A stretch of DNA of 64,000 bases from DASUPK01 sp963736305. GTDB lineage: Bacteria; Actinomycetota; Thermoleophilia; Solirubrobacterales; 70-9. This document shows, piece after piece, positions 17,763 to 26,698 of the stretch; the stretch's first letter is position 1; every line of letters starts with the position of its first letter. A program made the translations under genes and the position numbers. The stretch is taken from the NCBI GenBank assembly GCA_963736305.1, contig CAVTOD010000009.1, positions 48,411 through 112,410 on the forward strand, in the 5' to 3' direction. Under the pieces are notes generated by a model that was not told the DNA's origin, did no database searches, and saw only the letters and a list, made by a program, of their open reading frames with translations.

Positions 17763-18893
17763 ATGGCCACGGTCGGCACCGAACAGGAAGCGTCCTATCT
17801 GCGCAGGGCACTGGAGCTTGCGGAGGGGGGACGCGGGCGCGTCAGCCCGAATCCGCTGGTCGGCGCCGTCATCGTTCGCGACGACGAGGTGATCGGCGAG
17901 GGCTTCCACGCCGAGCTGGGCGACCTGCACGCCGAGCGCGCGGCGATCGAGGACTGCCGCGCCCGCGGGTCCGATCCGGCCGGCTCGGCCATCTACGTGA
18001 CCCTCGAGCCATGCGCCCACGAGGGACGCCAGCCGCCCTGCACCGAGGCGATCCTCGAGGCCGGGATCTCACGCGTCGTCTACGCGTCCGAGGATCCGAC
18101 AGACAAGGCCTCGGGCCGCGGGCCGGGGATGCTGCGCGACGGAGGTGTCGAGGTCGAGCTCGCCGGCGGACGGGAGGCAAGCGCCGCGCGGCTTCTCAAC
18201 CAGCCGTTCCGCAAGCGCGCCCGAACGGGCCGCCCGCTCGTCGCCTACAAGGCCGCCATGTCGCTGGACGGCCGCGTCGCGTCCCCGACCGGAGATTCAC
18301 GCTGGATCTCGAGCGTCGAGAGCCGCGAGCTCGTCCATCGCTGGCGCGCCGAATGCGACGCGGTCGCGATCGGGATCGGGACGGCGCTCGCCGACGACCC
18401 TCTGCTGACCGCTCGGATCGACGGGGCCGCGAGCCAGCCCGCGCGGGTCGTCTTCGACTCGGGAGCCCGGCTGCCGATCGAATCCTCACTGGTCGCCTCG
18501 ATCGACGAGGCTCCTCTGATCGTCATCTGTGCCCCCGAGGCGCCATCCGCGAAGCGCGACGCGCTGGAGCGGGCGGGCGCCGAGGTCATCGTCGCCCCCG
18601 GCCGGACCGACAGGGACCGCCTCGAGGCAGGGCTGGCCGAGCTTGGGCGCCACGACATCCAGGACCTGATGGTTGAGGGCGGCCCGACGTTCGCCGGCGC
18701 GCTCTTCGATGCCGGCGAGGTGGACGAGATGCGGCTGTTCATCGCCCCGGTCCTCGTCGGTGCGGTGGAGGCGCGCGCCGTGCTCGAGGGAGAGGGCGCG
18801 ATTCGCATTGCCGACGGCGTTCGCCCGCTGGCGACGAGCTTCGATCAGGTGGGAGAGGACATGCTCGTCCGCGCGAGGCTGCGGGAATGGTGA
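17763..18893 (+). CDS. ribD: Bifunctional diaminohydroxyphosphoribosylaminopyrimidine deaminase / 5-amino-6-(5-phosphoribosylamino)uracil reductase
   Basis: Steps 2 and 3 of riboflavin synthesis. The protein has 376 residues. The N-terminal CDA-fold deaminase carries the zinc/catalytic signature (LHAERAAIEDC, then TLEPCAHEGRQPPC). The C-terminal DHFR-like reductase begins near residue 155 (VAYKAAMSLDGRVA, then VEGGPTFAGALF). The start is fixed by a perfect SD, AAAGGAGG at 17750-17757, 5 nt before ATG 17763. This is one of few SD-led genes here. No FMN riboswitch is present in the short leader. Confidence 0.95.
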   Translation: MATVGTEQEASYLRRALELAEGGRGRVSPNPLVGAVIVRDDEVIGEGFHAELGDLHAERAAIEDCRARGSDPAGSAIYVTLEPCAHEGRQPPCTEAILEAGISRVVYASEDPTDKASGRGPGMLRDGGVEVELAGGREASAARLLNQPFRKRARTGRPLVAYKAAMSLDGRVASPTGDSRWISSVESRELVHRWRAECDAVAIGIGTALADDPLLTARIDGAASQPARVVFDSGARLPIESSLVASIDEAPLIVICAPEAPSAKRDALERAGAEVIVAPGRTDRDRLEAGLAELGRHDIQDLMVEGGPTFAGALFDAGEVDEMRLFIAPVLVGAVEARAVLEGEGAIRIADGVRPLATSFDQVGEDMLVRARLREW

Positions 18894-18900
18894 TCGGCTG

Positions 18901-19521
18901 ATGTTTACCGGACTGATCAAGGAGCTGGGAAAGGTCGATGCGATCGAGACCTCGGATCAAGGTGTCCGCCTGCGGATCGGCGCCGAGCTCTCCTCGGAGC
19001 TTGCCGAGGGGGACTCGGTCGCCGTCAACGGCGCCTGTCTCACGGCAACCTCGGTCGGCGACGGAGCCTTCGCGGCCGACGTGATGCACCAGACCCTCTC
19101 CCTGACGACGCTCGGGGAACTCGAGCAGTCCTCGGGCGTCAACCTCGAGCTCCCGCTGCGGGCCACCGACCGGTTGGGCGGCCACGTCGTCCAGGGACAC
19201 GTCGACGGGACGGCCACCGTCGCGGATCTCTCGGCCGACGGTTTCGCGAAGCGACTGCGGATCGAGCTCCCGGGCGAACTGCTGCCCTACGTCGTCGAGC
19301 GCGGATCGATCGCGATCGAGGGAGTGAGCCTGACGATCGCAGCCCTCACCGATTCCGGCCTCGAGGTGTCCCTGATCCCCGAGACCCTCGAGCGCACCAC
19401 GCTCGGCGCCCTCGAGCCCGGCGACCGGGTCAATGTCGAATGCGACGTCCTCGCCCGCTACGTCCGCCGCCAGCTGTCCGGTGACGGCGGCGTGTCACCC
19501 TTGTCATCCGAAAAGGAGTAA
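18901..19521 (+). CDS. ribE: Riboflavin synthase, alpha subunit
   Basis: Dismutates two lumazines to riboflavin. The protein has 206 residues made of two lumazine-binding barrels: MFTGLIKELGKVDAIE begins the first, and GGHVVQGHVDGTATV begins the second near residue 96. SVAVNGACLTATS and SIAIEGVSLTIA are the paired barrel motifs. ATG 18901 is 7 nt behind ribD. The stop region contains the SD of ribBA. Confidence 0.96.
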   Translation: MFTGLIKELGKVDAIETSDQGVRLRIGAELSSELAEGDSVAVNGACLTATSVGDGAFAADVMHQTLSLTTLGELEQSSGVNLELPLRATDRLGGHVVQGHVDGTATVADLSADGFAKRLRIELPGELLPYVVERGSIAIEGVSLTIAALTDSGLEVSLIPETLERTTLGALEPGDRVNVECDVLARYVRRQLSGDGGVSPLSSEKE

Positions 19522-19527
19522 CCAGAG

Positions 19528-20868
19528 ATGTCCAAGCAGACCAAGGAGCCAGTGCTGACCGAGTCGAAGACCGATTCGCCGTTCGCCACCATCGAGGAGG
19601 CGATCGAGGACATCCGCCGCGGCCGCATGGTGGTGGTCTGCGACGACGAGAACCGCGAGAACGAGGGCGACCTGACGCTGGCGGCTCAGTTCGCCACGCC
19701 GGAGGCGATCAACTTCATGGCGACCCACGGCAGGGGCCTGATCTGCCTGGCCCTTACCGATGAGCGCTGCAACGAGCTCGGCCTCAACCTGATGGCCGCC
19801 AAGAACGAGGCGCCCTTCCAGACGGCGTTCACGGTCTCGGTCGAGGCTCGCGAGGGCGTCACCACCGGCATCTCGGCCGCGGACCGCGCGCGCACCGTCC
19901 AGGTCGCCATCGACCCGCACTCGCAGCCGGAGGACCTGGTCCAGCCCGGTCACGTCTTCCCGCTGAAGGCGAAGGATGGCGGAGTGCTCGAGCGGACCGG
20001 TCAGACCGAGGCCGCGGTCGACCTGGCGCGCCTGGCCGGCCTGATCCCCGCCGGAGTGATCTGCGAGATCATGAACGAGGACGGGACGATGGCCCGCGTC
20101 CCCGATCTGGCCGAGTACTGCGAGAAGCACGACCTGAAGATGGTCACGGTCGCCGACCTGATCGCCTACCGGCGGCGCACCGAGAAGCTGGTCGAGCGGA
20201 TCGTCTCCACCAAGCTGCCGACCAAGTTCGGCGAGTTCAGCGCGGTCGGCTACCGCTCGCTGATCGACGACAAGCACCACGTCGCGATGGTGAAGGGCGA
20301 GGTCGCCGGGCAGGAGGACGTCCTGGTCCGCGTGCACTCGGAATGCCTCACCGGCGACGTCTTCCACTCACTGCGCTGCGACTGCGGCGAGCAGCTGGAG
20401 GCGGCGCTGGCGACGATCGAGCAGGAGGGGAGAGGTGTCCTGCTCTACCTCTCGCAGGAGGGACGGGGGATCGGCCTGCTCAACAAGCTCCGCGCGTACA
20501 AGCTGCAGGAGGAGGGGCTCGACACGGTCGACGCCAACCTCAAGCTCGGGCTGCCCGCCGACCTGCGTGACTACGGAATCGGGGCTCAGATCCTCGTGGA
20601 CCTCGGCCTGTCGAGCATCCGGATCCTCACCAACAACCCGAAGAAGATTCTCGGCCTGGAGGGCTACGGGCTTTCGGTCACCGATCAGGTGCCGATCCAG
20701 TCGGTGCCCAATCCGCACAACGAGGCCTACCTGAACGCCAAGCGCGACAGGATGGGACACGCGCTGCATCATCAGGGCCTGCCACTGGACGAGCAGCTCC
20801 TCTACGAGGAGCACCGCAAGGACGAGGAGAACCGCCGGGAGCCCGGCGACTACCCGCCCGGCGACTAA
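19528..20868 (+). CDS. ribBA: Bifunctional 3,4-dihydroxy-2-butanone-4-phosphate synthase / GTP cyclohydrolase II
   Basis: Makes both precursors of the lumazine pathway. The protein has 446 residues. The RibB domain shows VVVCDDENRENEGDLTLAA and MATHGRGLICLAL. The RibA domain from about residue 215 shows VRVHSECLTGDVFHSLRCDC with the zinc cysteines, YLSQEGRGIGL and ILTNNPKKI. SD AAGGAG at 19513-19518, overlapping the ribE stop, is 9 nt before ATG 19528. A C-terminal tail of about 25 residues is highly charged. Confidence 0.96.
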   Translation: MSKQTKEPVLTESKTDSPFATIEEAIEDIRRGRMVVVCDDENRENEGDLTLAAQFATPEAINFMATHGRGLICLALTDERCNELGLNLMAAKNEAPFQTAFTVSVEAREGVTTGISAADRARTVQVAIDPHSQPEDLVQPGHVFPLKAKDGGVLERTGQTEAAVDLARLAGLIPAGVICEIMNEDGTMARVPDLAEYCEKHDLKMVTVADLIAYRRRTEKLVERIVSTKLPTKFGEFSAVGYRSLIDDKHHVAMVKGEVAGQEDVLVRVHSECLTGDVFHSLRCDCGEQLEAALATIEQEGRGVLLYLSQEGRGIGLLNKLRAYKLQEEGLDTVDANLKLGLPADLRDYGIGAQILVDLGLSSIRILTNNPKKILGLEGYGLSVTDQVPIQSVPNPHNEAYLNAKRDRMGHALHHQGLPLDEQLLYEEHRKDEENRREPGDYPPGD

Positions 20869-20885
20869 CGGCGGCCCAATCCGGA

Positions 20886-20891
20886 TAGGTT
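20886..20891 (+). promoter_or_regulatory. -10 box for leaderless ribH
   Basis: TAGGTT, 6 nt upstream of GTG 20898. ribH may thus be transcribed independently of ribD-ribE-ribBA. Confidence 0.45.
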
Positions 20892-20897
20892 CCGCCC

Positions 20898-21341
20898 GTG
20901 GCGGATCTCGCTGAGTTCGAATTCGCGGTCTGCGTCGCGACGTTCTACGACGACCTCGCCGAGCGCCTGGTGAACGGCGCCGTGGAGGCCTTCGGCGACG
21001 AGGGAGTGGCTCCGACCTCCGTGCATACCTACGAGGTCCCCGGCGCCTTCGAGCTGCCCCTCGCCGCGAAGCTCTGCGCCGAATCCGGCCGGTTCGCCGG
21101 CGTCGCCTGCCTGGGCGTCGTGATCCGCGGCGAGACGAACCACTACGACTACGTCTGCGCCGAGGCCGCGAGCGGCATCCAGCGGGTCCAGCTGGATTCC
21201 GGCGTTCCCTGCGCCTTCGGCGTGATCACCTGCGACACCCGCGAGCAGGCGGAGGCGCGGGCCGGCGGGGACAAGCGGGACCAGGGCCGGAACGCGGCGA
21301 TCGCGGTCATGCGAATGGCGGAGCTCGCGAGCCGCCTCTAA
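20898..21341 (+). CDS. ribH: 6,7-dimethyl-8-ribityllumazine synthase
   Basis: Penultimate step of riboflavin synthesis. The protein has 147 residues with AVCVATFYDDLAERLV, the substrate block YEVPGAFELPLAAK, the phosphate-binding GVVIRGETNHYDYV and FGVITCDTREQAEARAGG. Lumazine synthases usually carry RFN in the first motif; here it is ATFYD, a relaxed version. Start GTG 20898. It is the last gene of the riboflavin block. Confidence 0.94.
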   Translation: MADLAEFEFAVCVATFYDDLAERLVNGAVEAFGDEGVAPTSVHTYEVPGAFELPLAAKLCAESGRFAGVACLGVVIRGETNHYDYVCAEAASGIQRVQLDSGVPCAFGVITCDTREQAEARAGGDKRDQGRNAAIAVMRMAELASRL

Positions 21342-21371
21342 CGCGCAGGTCCTGCAGGGGGCCAGGCAGGG

Positions 21372-21377
21372 TAGGCT
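21372..21377 (+). promoter_or_regulatory. -10 box for the delta-60 gene
   Basis: TAGGCT, 7 nt upstream of ATG 21385. It marks that ATG as the intended start although the frame closes after five codons. Confidence 0.45.
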
Positions 21378-21384
21378 CGCTGCA

Positions 21385-22820
21385 ATGAAGCGGGCGCGGT
21401 AGTCATCCGGCGGCGACACCCAGCCAGGGTCTACGGACTCGCAGCTGCCTTCGCGATCGCGGTCTACCTCCTCGCTGCGGCCTGGGCGTCCGCCGCAGCG
21501 GGCGACCTGGATACATCCTTTGGGAGCAATGGCCGGTTCGTTCAGAACATCCGCACCAACGTCGTCCCCAGCACCGATACGGCAAGCGATGTCGTCGTGC
21601 AGTCCGACGGGCGGATCGTGGTCCTGGGCTCGACCTTCGTGTTCAATTCGCCAAACCTCACGGACGCGGGATGGTCTGTCCTGCGGCTGTCGCCGACCGG
21701 CGCGCCGGACGGTTTCGGGGGTTCCACCTTCTCTGAGGGCACCGACCCGGCCAACGGCGCCAACGCGCTAGGGCTGCAACCCGACGGAAAGCTGCTGATG
21801 GCCGGCACGAACGGGGGGATGGGCGGCAACGTCACGATTGGCCGGCTGGGGCTGACCGGCGCCTACGACACCGGATTCGGCGGTACCGGGCATCCGAGCA
21901 TCGACTTCTTCCCCGCCGAGGCGACAACCGGCAATGACGGCGCCAGCGACCTCGTTCGCCAGGCGGACGGAAGCATCGTCACCGCGGGCTACAGCGACAA
22001 TCAGTTCGGCCTCGCGCGAGTCACCTCGGCCGGTGTGCTGGACAACGGCTTCGACGGTAACGGCCTGAAGCGGGTGGACTTCTCGGGCACGGTCGATGGT
22101 GCGACCTCTGTCGCAATGTCCGGGTCGAAGATCGTCGCCGCCGGCTATGCGGATTCGAGGTTCGCGATCCTGAGCCTGAACTCGAATGGCTCGCTCGACT
22201 CGAGCTTCGGAGGGGGCACCGGTCGCTCGCAGAGCGGGCTGAACGAGCTGCCCCGGGGAGCCAACGCGGTGGCGGTTCAGCCCGACGGCAAGGTCCTGGT
22301 GGCCGGTCCCGGGGGCGGGAACTTTGGGGTTGGGCGCGTGAAGACCGACGGGTTCTACGACCCGAGCTTCGGCCCCAGCGCCAACGGGCAGGTGGCGATC
22401 GACTTCGGCGGAAATGACGTCGCCACCGCGATGGCGCTACAGCCGGACGGAAAGATCCTCGTCGCCGGCACCGACGGCGATGGCTTCGCCGTGGCCAGGC
22501 TGATGCCGAACGGCGCCCTCGATCCCAGCTTCGGCACTGGCGGCAAGGCGACTGTCAATTTCACCGGCGTCGACATCGCGCACGGGATGGCGCTGCAGCC
22601 CGACGGCAAGATCGTGCTGGTCGGGGAGACGGGACCCGCGGGCGGCACCACCGACTACGCGGTGACCCGGCTCCTCGGCGATCCGCCCGCCGCCGCGCCT
22701 CCGGCCGCGACGCCGGCACCGGCACCGGCACCGGCACCGAGCAAGAAGTGCAAGAAGAAGAAGAAGCACCGCGCGGCGAGCGCGAAGAAGCACAAGAGCT
22801 GCAAGAAGAAGAAGCGCTAG
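21385..22820 (+). CDS. Delta-60 repeat exported protein with polybasic C-terminus; 5' frameshift
   Basis: From 21399 an open frame gives a basic N-region (VVIRRRHPAR), a hydrophobic core (YGLAAAFAIAVYLLAAAWASA) and then about seven delta-60 repeats, each with an LDTSFG- or LDPSFGTGG-like unit and a QPDGKILVAG-like unit. These form a predicted beta-propeller. The tail after a Pro/Ala linker is Lys/Cys rich (SKKCKKKKKHRAASAKKHK). The frame has no ATG, GTG or TTG before 21597. The promoter-proximal ATG 21385 reads MKRAR and stops at TAG 21400, one frame away. A single-base change near 21399 would join the two into a normal signal peptide. It may be a pseudogene, an assembly error or a frameshifted gene. 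Confidence 0.75.
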
Positions 22821-23971
22821 CTGATCTGCTCGAGCACGTCGTCGAGCGACGCGGGCACGCCGAAGTAGAACCCCTGGCCGTAGCGGAAGCCGATGTCGAG
22901 GAGCGACTCGAGCTCCTCCTCGGTCTCGATGCCCTCGGCGATCACGCGAACGCCGACGTCGTCGGCGAATGAGACGAGTGAGGCGGCCAGCGCGTGGACA
23001 AGCGGGTTCTCGTCGATCCGCTCCGTGAGCGAGATGTCGAGCTTGATCCATTCGGGGCGCACCTTGATGATGTGGCGGAGGCTCGCGTATCCGGCTCCGA
23101 AGTCGTCGATCGCGACCTTCCCGCCGGCCTCCCGCAGGGGCCCCAGCTTCGCGGTGAAGCCCTCGTAGTCGTCGACGTGCAGGTGCTCGGTGAGCTCGAC
23201 GGTGACGCGGTCGGCGTCATCGCCGAGGCAGTCGAGGAAGCCGCCCGCGAAGATGGTCGGGGGAGAGGCGTTGATGCAGAGGGTGACGTCGCGCGGGAGG
23301 CGGGGGAGGGCGTGAGCCGCGATGCGGACCGCCAGCAGCTCGAGCGGAACACCGAGTCCGACGTCCCACGCCTCCGCGAACCAGCGGTCCGGCCCACGCT
23401 CCGGCGACCCCGGAAAGCGCGAGAGGGCCTCGCAGGCGACCACCTGTCCCGTCTGCAGGTCGTAGATCGGTTGGTAGACCGAGTTGATCTGCCTTTCCTC
23501 GAGAACCGTCTGGATCCTCTCGAGCGATTCACGGTGCTCGTCGCTGGTCAGCCTGTCCACGGAGCGGCGGTCGCCGAGGGGGCGAGTCGAGCAGACGATC
23601 TCGGTCACGCCGCCCGTCTCGGCGTCGTTGACGACGCGGGTGGAGGTCTCGACCCAGACGAACTCGCTGTCCTTGCGCCGCAGCCTGTACGACACAATGA
23701 ACGGGGCGCCCTCCAGGGTGGTGCGATGGGCCACTCCGACCTTCGCCGCATCGTCCGGATGGAAGTAGTCGGAGGCGGACTTCCCGATCAGCTCGTCCGG
23801 CTCGTAGCCGAGCAGTTCCTTCGACGCCGCGGAGACGTATCGATACGACCCGTCCGGGGCGTGGGTGGAGATCATGTCGCCGAGGTGGTCGGCGATCGAG
23901 TCCGGCAGCGCGTCGAGCCCCGCCGCCAGGCGTGCGCGAGATCGAAACGGCGTCGTTTGCCGGAGGCTCAT
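22817..23971 (-). CDS. PAS-EAL protein (probable c-di-GMP phosphodiesterase)
   Basis: 384 residues. A PAS domain spans about residues 23-135 (MISTHAPDGSYRYVSAASKE, LIGKSASDYFHPDD). An EAL domain runs from about 160 to the end. Catalytic features are intact: ACEALSRF (EAL at 181-183), LCINASP, VTVELTEH, KVAIDDFGAGYASL, IKLDISL and IAEGIETEEE. There is no GGDEF domain and no TM segment, so it is likely a cytosolic sensor-phosphodiesterase. ATG 23971 was chosen; TTG 23989 is an upstream alternative. It is convergent with the delta-60 gene (4-nt overlap) and divergent from rpmB. Confidence 0.85.
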   Translation of the reverse strand: MSLRQTTPFRSRARLAAGLDALPDSIADHLGDMISTHAPDGSYRYVSAASKELLGYEPDELIGKSASDYFHPDDAAKVGVAHRTTLEGAPFIVSYRLRRKDSEFVWVETSTRVVNDAETGGVTEIVCSTRPLGDRRSVDRLTSDEHRESLERIQTVLEERQINSVYQPIYDLQTGQVVACEALSRFPGSPERGPDRWFAEAWDVGLGVPLELLAVRIAAHALPRLPRDVTLCINASPPTIFAGGFLDCLGDDADRVTVELTEHLHVDDYEGFTAKLGPLREAGGKVAIDDFGAGYASLRHIIKVRPEWIKLDISLTERIDENPLVHALAASLVSFADDVGVRVIAEGIETEEELESLLDIGFRYGQGFYFGVPASLDDVLEQIS

Positions 23972-24026
23972 CTCACCTGGCTTCTCCAAGCAGCGCCCAC
24001 TCCCTGCCTGGCGACCGGGTGGCCGC

Positions 24027-24032
24027 TACCAT
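24027..24032 (+). promoter_or_regulatory. -10 box for leaderless rpmB
   Basis: TACCAT, 9 nt upstream of ATG 24042. Confidence 0.45.
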
Positions 24033-24041
24033 GCCCCGCCC

Positions 24042-24236
24042 ATGGCGAAGGTCTGTCACAGCTGCGGCAAGCGCCCCGCGTTCGGCAACTCGCGGAGCCA
24101 CTCCATGGTCGCCACCCGGCGGCGCTTCAACCCGAACCTGCAGAAGGTGCGGATCCAGGAGCCCGGCGGCGGCACCGCGCGCGTCTACGTCTGCGCGCGC
24201 TGCCTGAAGTCGAACAAGATCACGAAGGCCGTCTAG
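24042..24236 (+). CDS. rpmB: 50S ribosomal protein L28 (zinc-binding form)
   Basis: 64 residues, the standard length. MAKVCHSCGKRPAFGN and the C-terminal VYVCARCLKSNKI supply CxxC pairs, so this is the zinc-containing form. RRRFNPNLQKVRI is the rRNA-binding core. The start is fixed by similarity and by a TACCAT box. Confidence 0.96.
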   Translation: MAKVCHSCGKRPAFGNSRSHSMVATRRRFNPNLQKVRIQEPGGGTARVYVCARCLKSNKITKAV

Positions 24237-24285
24237 GCACGCTGGTGAACCCGCCAACCGGGGGTTAGGGTTCTCTCACTCCCCG

Positions 24286-25911
24286 ATGGCTGATCCTTCA
24301 ATAGAGCGATTCCGGCGCGTGGTCAGCGCGGCCGCTGTCCATCTCGAGGAGCGGCGCAAGGAGGTCAACGACCTCAACGTGTTCCCCGTCGCCGACGGCG
24401 ACACCGGCGACAACATGGCGCTCACCCTCCGGGCGGTCAGCGATGAGCTCGACCGCCTTGACGGGCAGATGGTCGATGAGATCGGGCGGACCGAGCTGGT
24501 CAACGCCCTCGCGCGCGCGGCACTGATGGGGGCCCGGGGGAACTCCGGCGTGATCCTCAGCCAGATCGTCCGCGGCGCCGCGGAGGAGCTCGCCAGCCGG
24601 CCCGGAGAGCTGGTCGACCCGATCGTCGTCGCGGCCGCCTTCGCCCGGGCGGCGGACGCCGCCTACGAGTCGGTGCGAGAACCGGCCGAGGGCACGATGC
24701 TCACCGTCTTCCGCGAGATGGCGCACTCGATCTCCCGGCGCCTCGCCCATATGGACGAGATCCGGCTCTCGCCGGATGCCACCCCCGCCGAACAGGATGC
24801 GCTGCTCGCCGAGTTGCTCGAGGACGCAGTCCGCGACGGCGAGCGGGCGGTGGCCCGGACCCCCGAGCAGCTCGAGGTGCTCCGCGAGTCCGGCGTCGTC
24901 GATGCAGGAGCACACGGCCTGGTGGTCATCCTGGCCGGGGTCGTCGCGGGCCTGCGGGGTGACATCGAGGCGTCCCCGTCGGTGCCGCACTACGCCCCGG
25001 CGGCCGACACGCGGCCTCACCACGAGGACAGCCGCTACCGCTACTGCACGAACTTCATCGTCACCGGGGCGGGACTGGAGAGCCGCTCGTTCGTCCCCAG
25101 GCTCGAGGAGCTCGGGGACTCCGTGCTCGTCGTCGGCGACGAGGCCACCCTCAAGATCCACGTCCACACGGACGAGCCGCAGGACGCGGTGGCGGTCTTC
25201 GACAAGGAGGGCGAGGTGACGCAGCTGGACGTGGCTGACATGCGCGAGCAGATCGCCGAGCGCAGCGCACGGCTGCAGGCGGGCCGCTGCGCCGCGGTGG
25301 CGGTCGTGGCGGGCCGTGGGATGAGAGAGCTCTACGAGGGTCTCGGCGCCTTCGTGGTCGATGGCGGAGAGACTTTCAACCCCTCGATCTACGACCTGCT
25401 CGCGGCTATCCACGAGGTCCCCTCCGAGGAGGTCCTGGTCTTCCCCAACAACCCCAACGTCGTGATGGCCGCCGAGCGCGCCGCCGAGCTATCGGACAAG
25501 AAGGCCCGAGTCGTCGCCTGCACCTCGCAACAGGCCGGCCTCGCGGCCATGGTCGAGCTCGATCCCACGGCGTCGATCGAGGAGAACGGTGAGAGGCTCA
25601 CCGCGTCGCTGGATGGGATCCGCGCAGGGTCTGTGGCGCCCGCCGCGCGCGACGACGCCAAGAGGCGCTTCGTCACCGGCGACGCCGTCGGCTTCGTCGG
25701 CGATGAGATCGTCGCCTGGGGCGGGGCGGGGTCGACGCTGTCGGAGACCATGTCCCGCCTGGCCGAGGGCGCCGAGATCCTCACCGTCGTCGGCGGCGAG
25801 GGTGCCCCGATCCCGCTCAGCGACCTCGAGGGTCACGCCCCGGAGGGTGTCGAGCTCGAGCTCCACGAGGGGGGCCAGCCGCACTACTGGTGGCTGTTGG
25901 CGGCGGAGTGA
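24286..25911 (+). CDS. DAK2-domain protein, FakA-like fatty acid kinase subunit
   Basis: 541 residues. The N-terminal DhaL domain has the nucleotide/Mg site NVFPVADGDTGDNMALTL and MGARGNSGVILSQI. A middle domain and a C-terminal DegV-like module follow (FPNNPNVVMAAERAAEL). This is the architecture of FakA, which phosphorylates fatty acids bound to FakB (DegV family). No fakB gene is adjacent. The position between rpmB and recG is typical in actinobacteria. A TAGGGT box lies 14 nt upstream. Confidence 0.88.
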   Translation: MADPSIERFRRVVSAAAVHLEERRKEVNDLNVFPVADGDTGDNMALTLRAVSDELDRLDGQMVDEIGRTELVNALARAALMGARGNSGVILSQIVRGAAEELASRPGELVDPIVVAAAFARAADAAYESVREPAEGTMLTVFREMAHSISRRLAHMDEIRLSPDATPAEQDALLAELLEDAVRDGERAVARTPEQLEVLRESGVVDAGAHGLVVILAGVVAGLRGDIEASPSVPHYAPAADTRPHHEDSRYRYCTNFIVTGAGLESRSFVPRLEELGDSVLVVGDEATLKIHVHTDEPQDAVAVFDKEGEVTQLDVADMREQIAERSARLQAGRCAAVAVVAGRGMRELYEGLGAFVVDGGETFNPSIYDLLAAIHEVPSEEVLVFPNNPNVVMAAERAAELSDKKARVVACTSQQAGLAAMVELDPTASIEENGERLTASLDGIRAGSVAPAARDDAKRRFVTGDAVGFVGDEIVAWGGAGSTLSETMSRLAEGAEILTVVGGEGAPIPLSDLEGHAPEGVELELHEGGQPHYWWLLAAE

Positions 25912-25912
25912 C

Positions 25913-26698
25913 GTGAGCGACGAGCTGCCCGTCCTCTGGCAGTACAGCTTCTCCAACTACAACGAGAAGGCCCGCTGGGCGCTCGACTTCAAGGGCATTC
26001 GCCACCGGCGCCGCTCGCTGATGCCCGGCGGTCCGCGGGCAATGCTGTTCTCACGCGGCGACGGGACGATCCCCGTGCTCGACCTCGATGGCCGGCGGAT
26101 CGTCGACTCGACGGCGATCATCGCGGCGCTCGAGGAGCGTCGGCCCGAGCCGGCGCTCTATCCGGCGGACGAGGAACAGCGGCGGCGGGCCCTGGAGCTG
26201 GAGGACTTCTTCGACGAGCACGCGGGCCACGACATGCGCCGCGTCGGCTTCTGGGAGTTGCGTGAGAACTTGAACTACGGGACTTCGTTCATGACCACCG
26301 ATCAGCCCCGAATCAGGCGTGCCGTGGGGCGCACCGGGCTGAAGGTCGCCTTTCCCTTCGTCTGGCGGTACATGAACGCGCGCTACGGGTTCAACGAGGA
26401 CGCGGTGGTGCTGAGCAGGAAGACCCTGATCGAGGGCCTCGACCGGATCGAGTCGGAGCGCGCCGGCGGCGACTACCTCGTTGGGGACGCTTTCAGCGTC
26501 GCCGACCTCACCGCCGCCGCACTCCTCTATCCGCTGGTCTGGCCGGCGGAGTACCAGTACCAGCTGCCGGAGCCGCCCGAGTGGCAGTTCCTCGAGGGCC
26601 ACCGGGACCACCCGGCGCTCGAATGGATCCGCGAGATCTGGAGGCGCCACCGCGTTCCCGCCGCGGCTACCAGCCTTCGGACCCCGGCTCGCCCTTGA
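25913..26698 (+). CDS. Glutathione S-transferase-fold protein
   Basis: 261 residues. The N-terminal thioredoxin-like domain reads VLWQYSFSNYNEKARWALDF and GTIPVLDLDGRRIVDSTAI. The helical C-terminal domain contains YLVGDAFSVADLTAAALLYPL, the N-capping motif of GSTs. Actinobacteria generally lack glutathione, so the thiol substrate is unknown. GTG 25913 is 1 nt after the FakA-like stop. The 3' end overlaps the convergent DUF427 gene by 32 nt. Confidence 0.8.
   Translation: MSDELPVLWQYSFSNYNEKARWALDFKGIRHRRRSLMPGGPRAMLFSRGDGTIPVLDLDGRRIVDSTAIIAALEERRPEPALYPADEEQRRRALELEDFFDEHAGHDMRRVGFWELRENLNYGTSFMTTDQPRIRRAVGRTGLKVAFPFVWRYMNARYGFNEDAVVLSRKTLIEGLDRIESERAGGDYLVGDAFSVADLTAAALLYPLVWPAEYQYQLPEPPEWQFLEGHRDHPALEWIREIWRRHRVPAAATSLRTPARP

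Noticed and set aside
17640..17763. FMN riboswitch before ribD
   Set aside because: No RFN consensus and the transcript leader is too short.
22681..22820. Tandem DNA repeat (GCACCG and AAGAAG runs) as mobile or CRISPR-like element
   Set aside because: Simple codon repeats of a Pro/Ala linker and Lys tail; no spacers or regular units.
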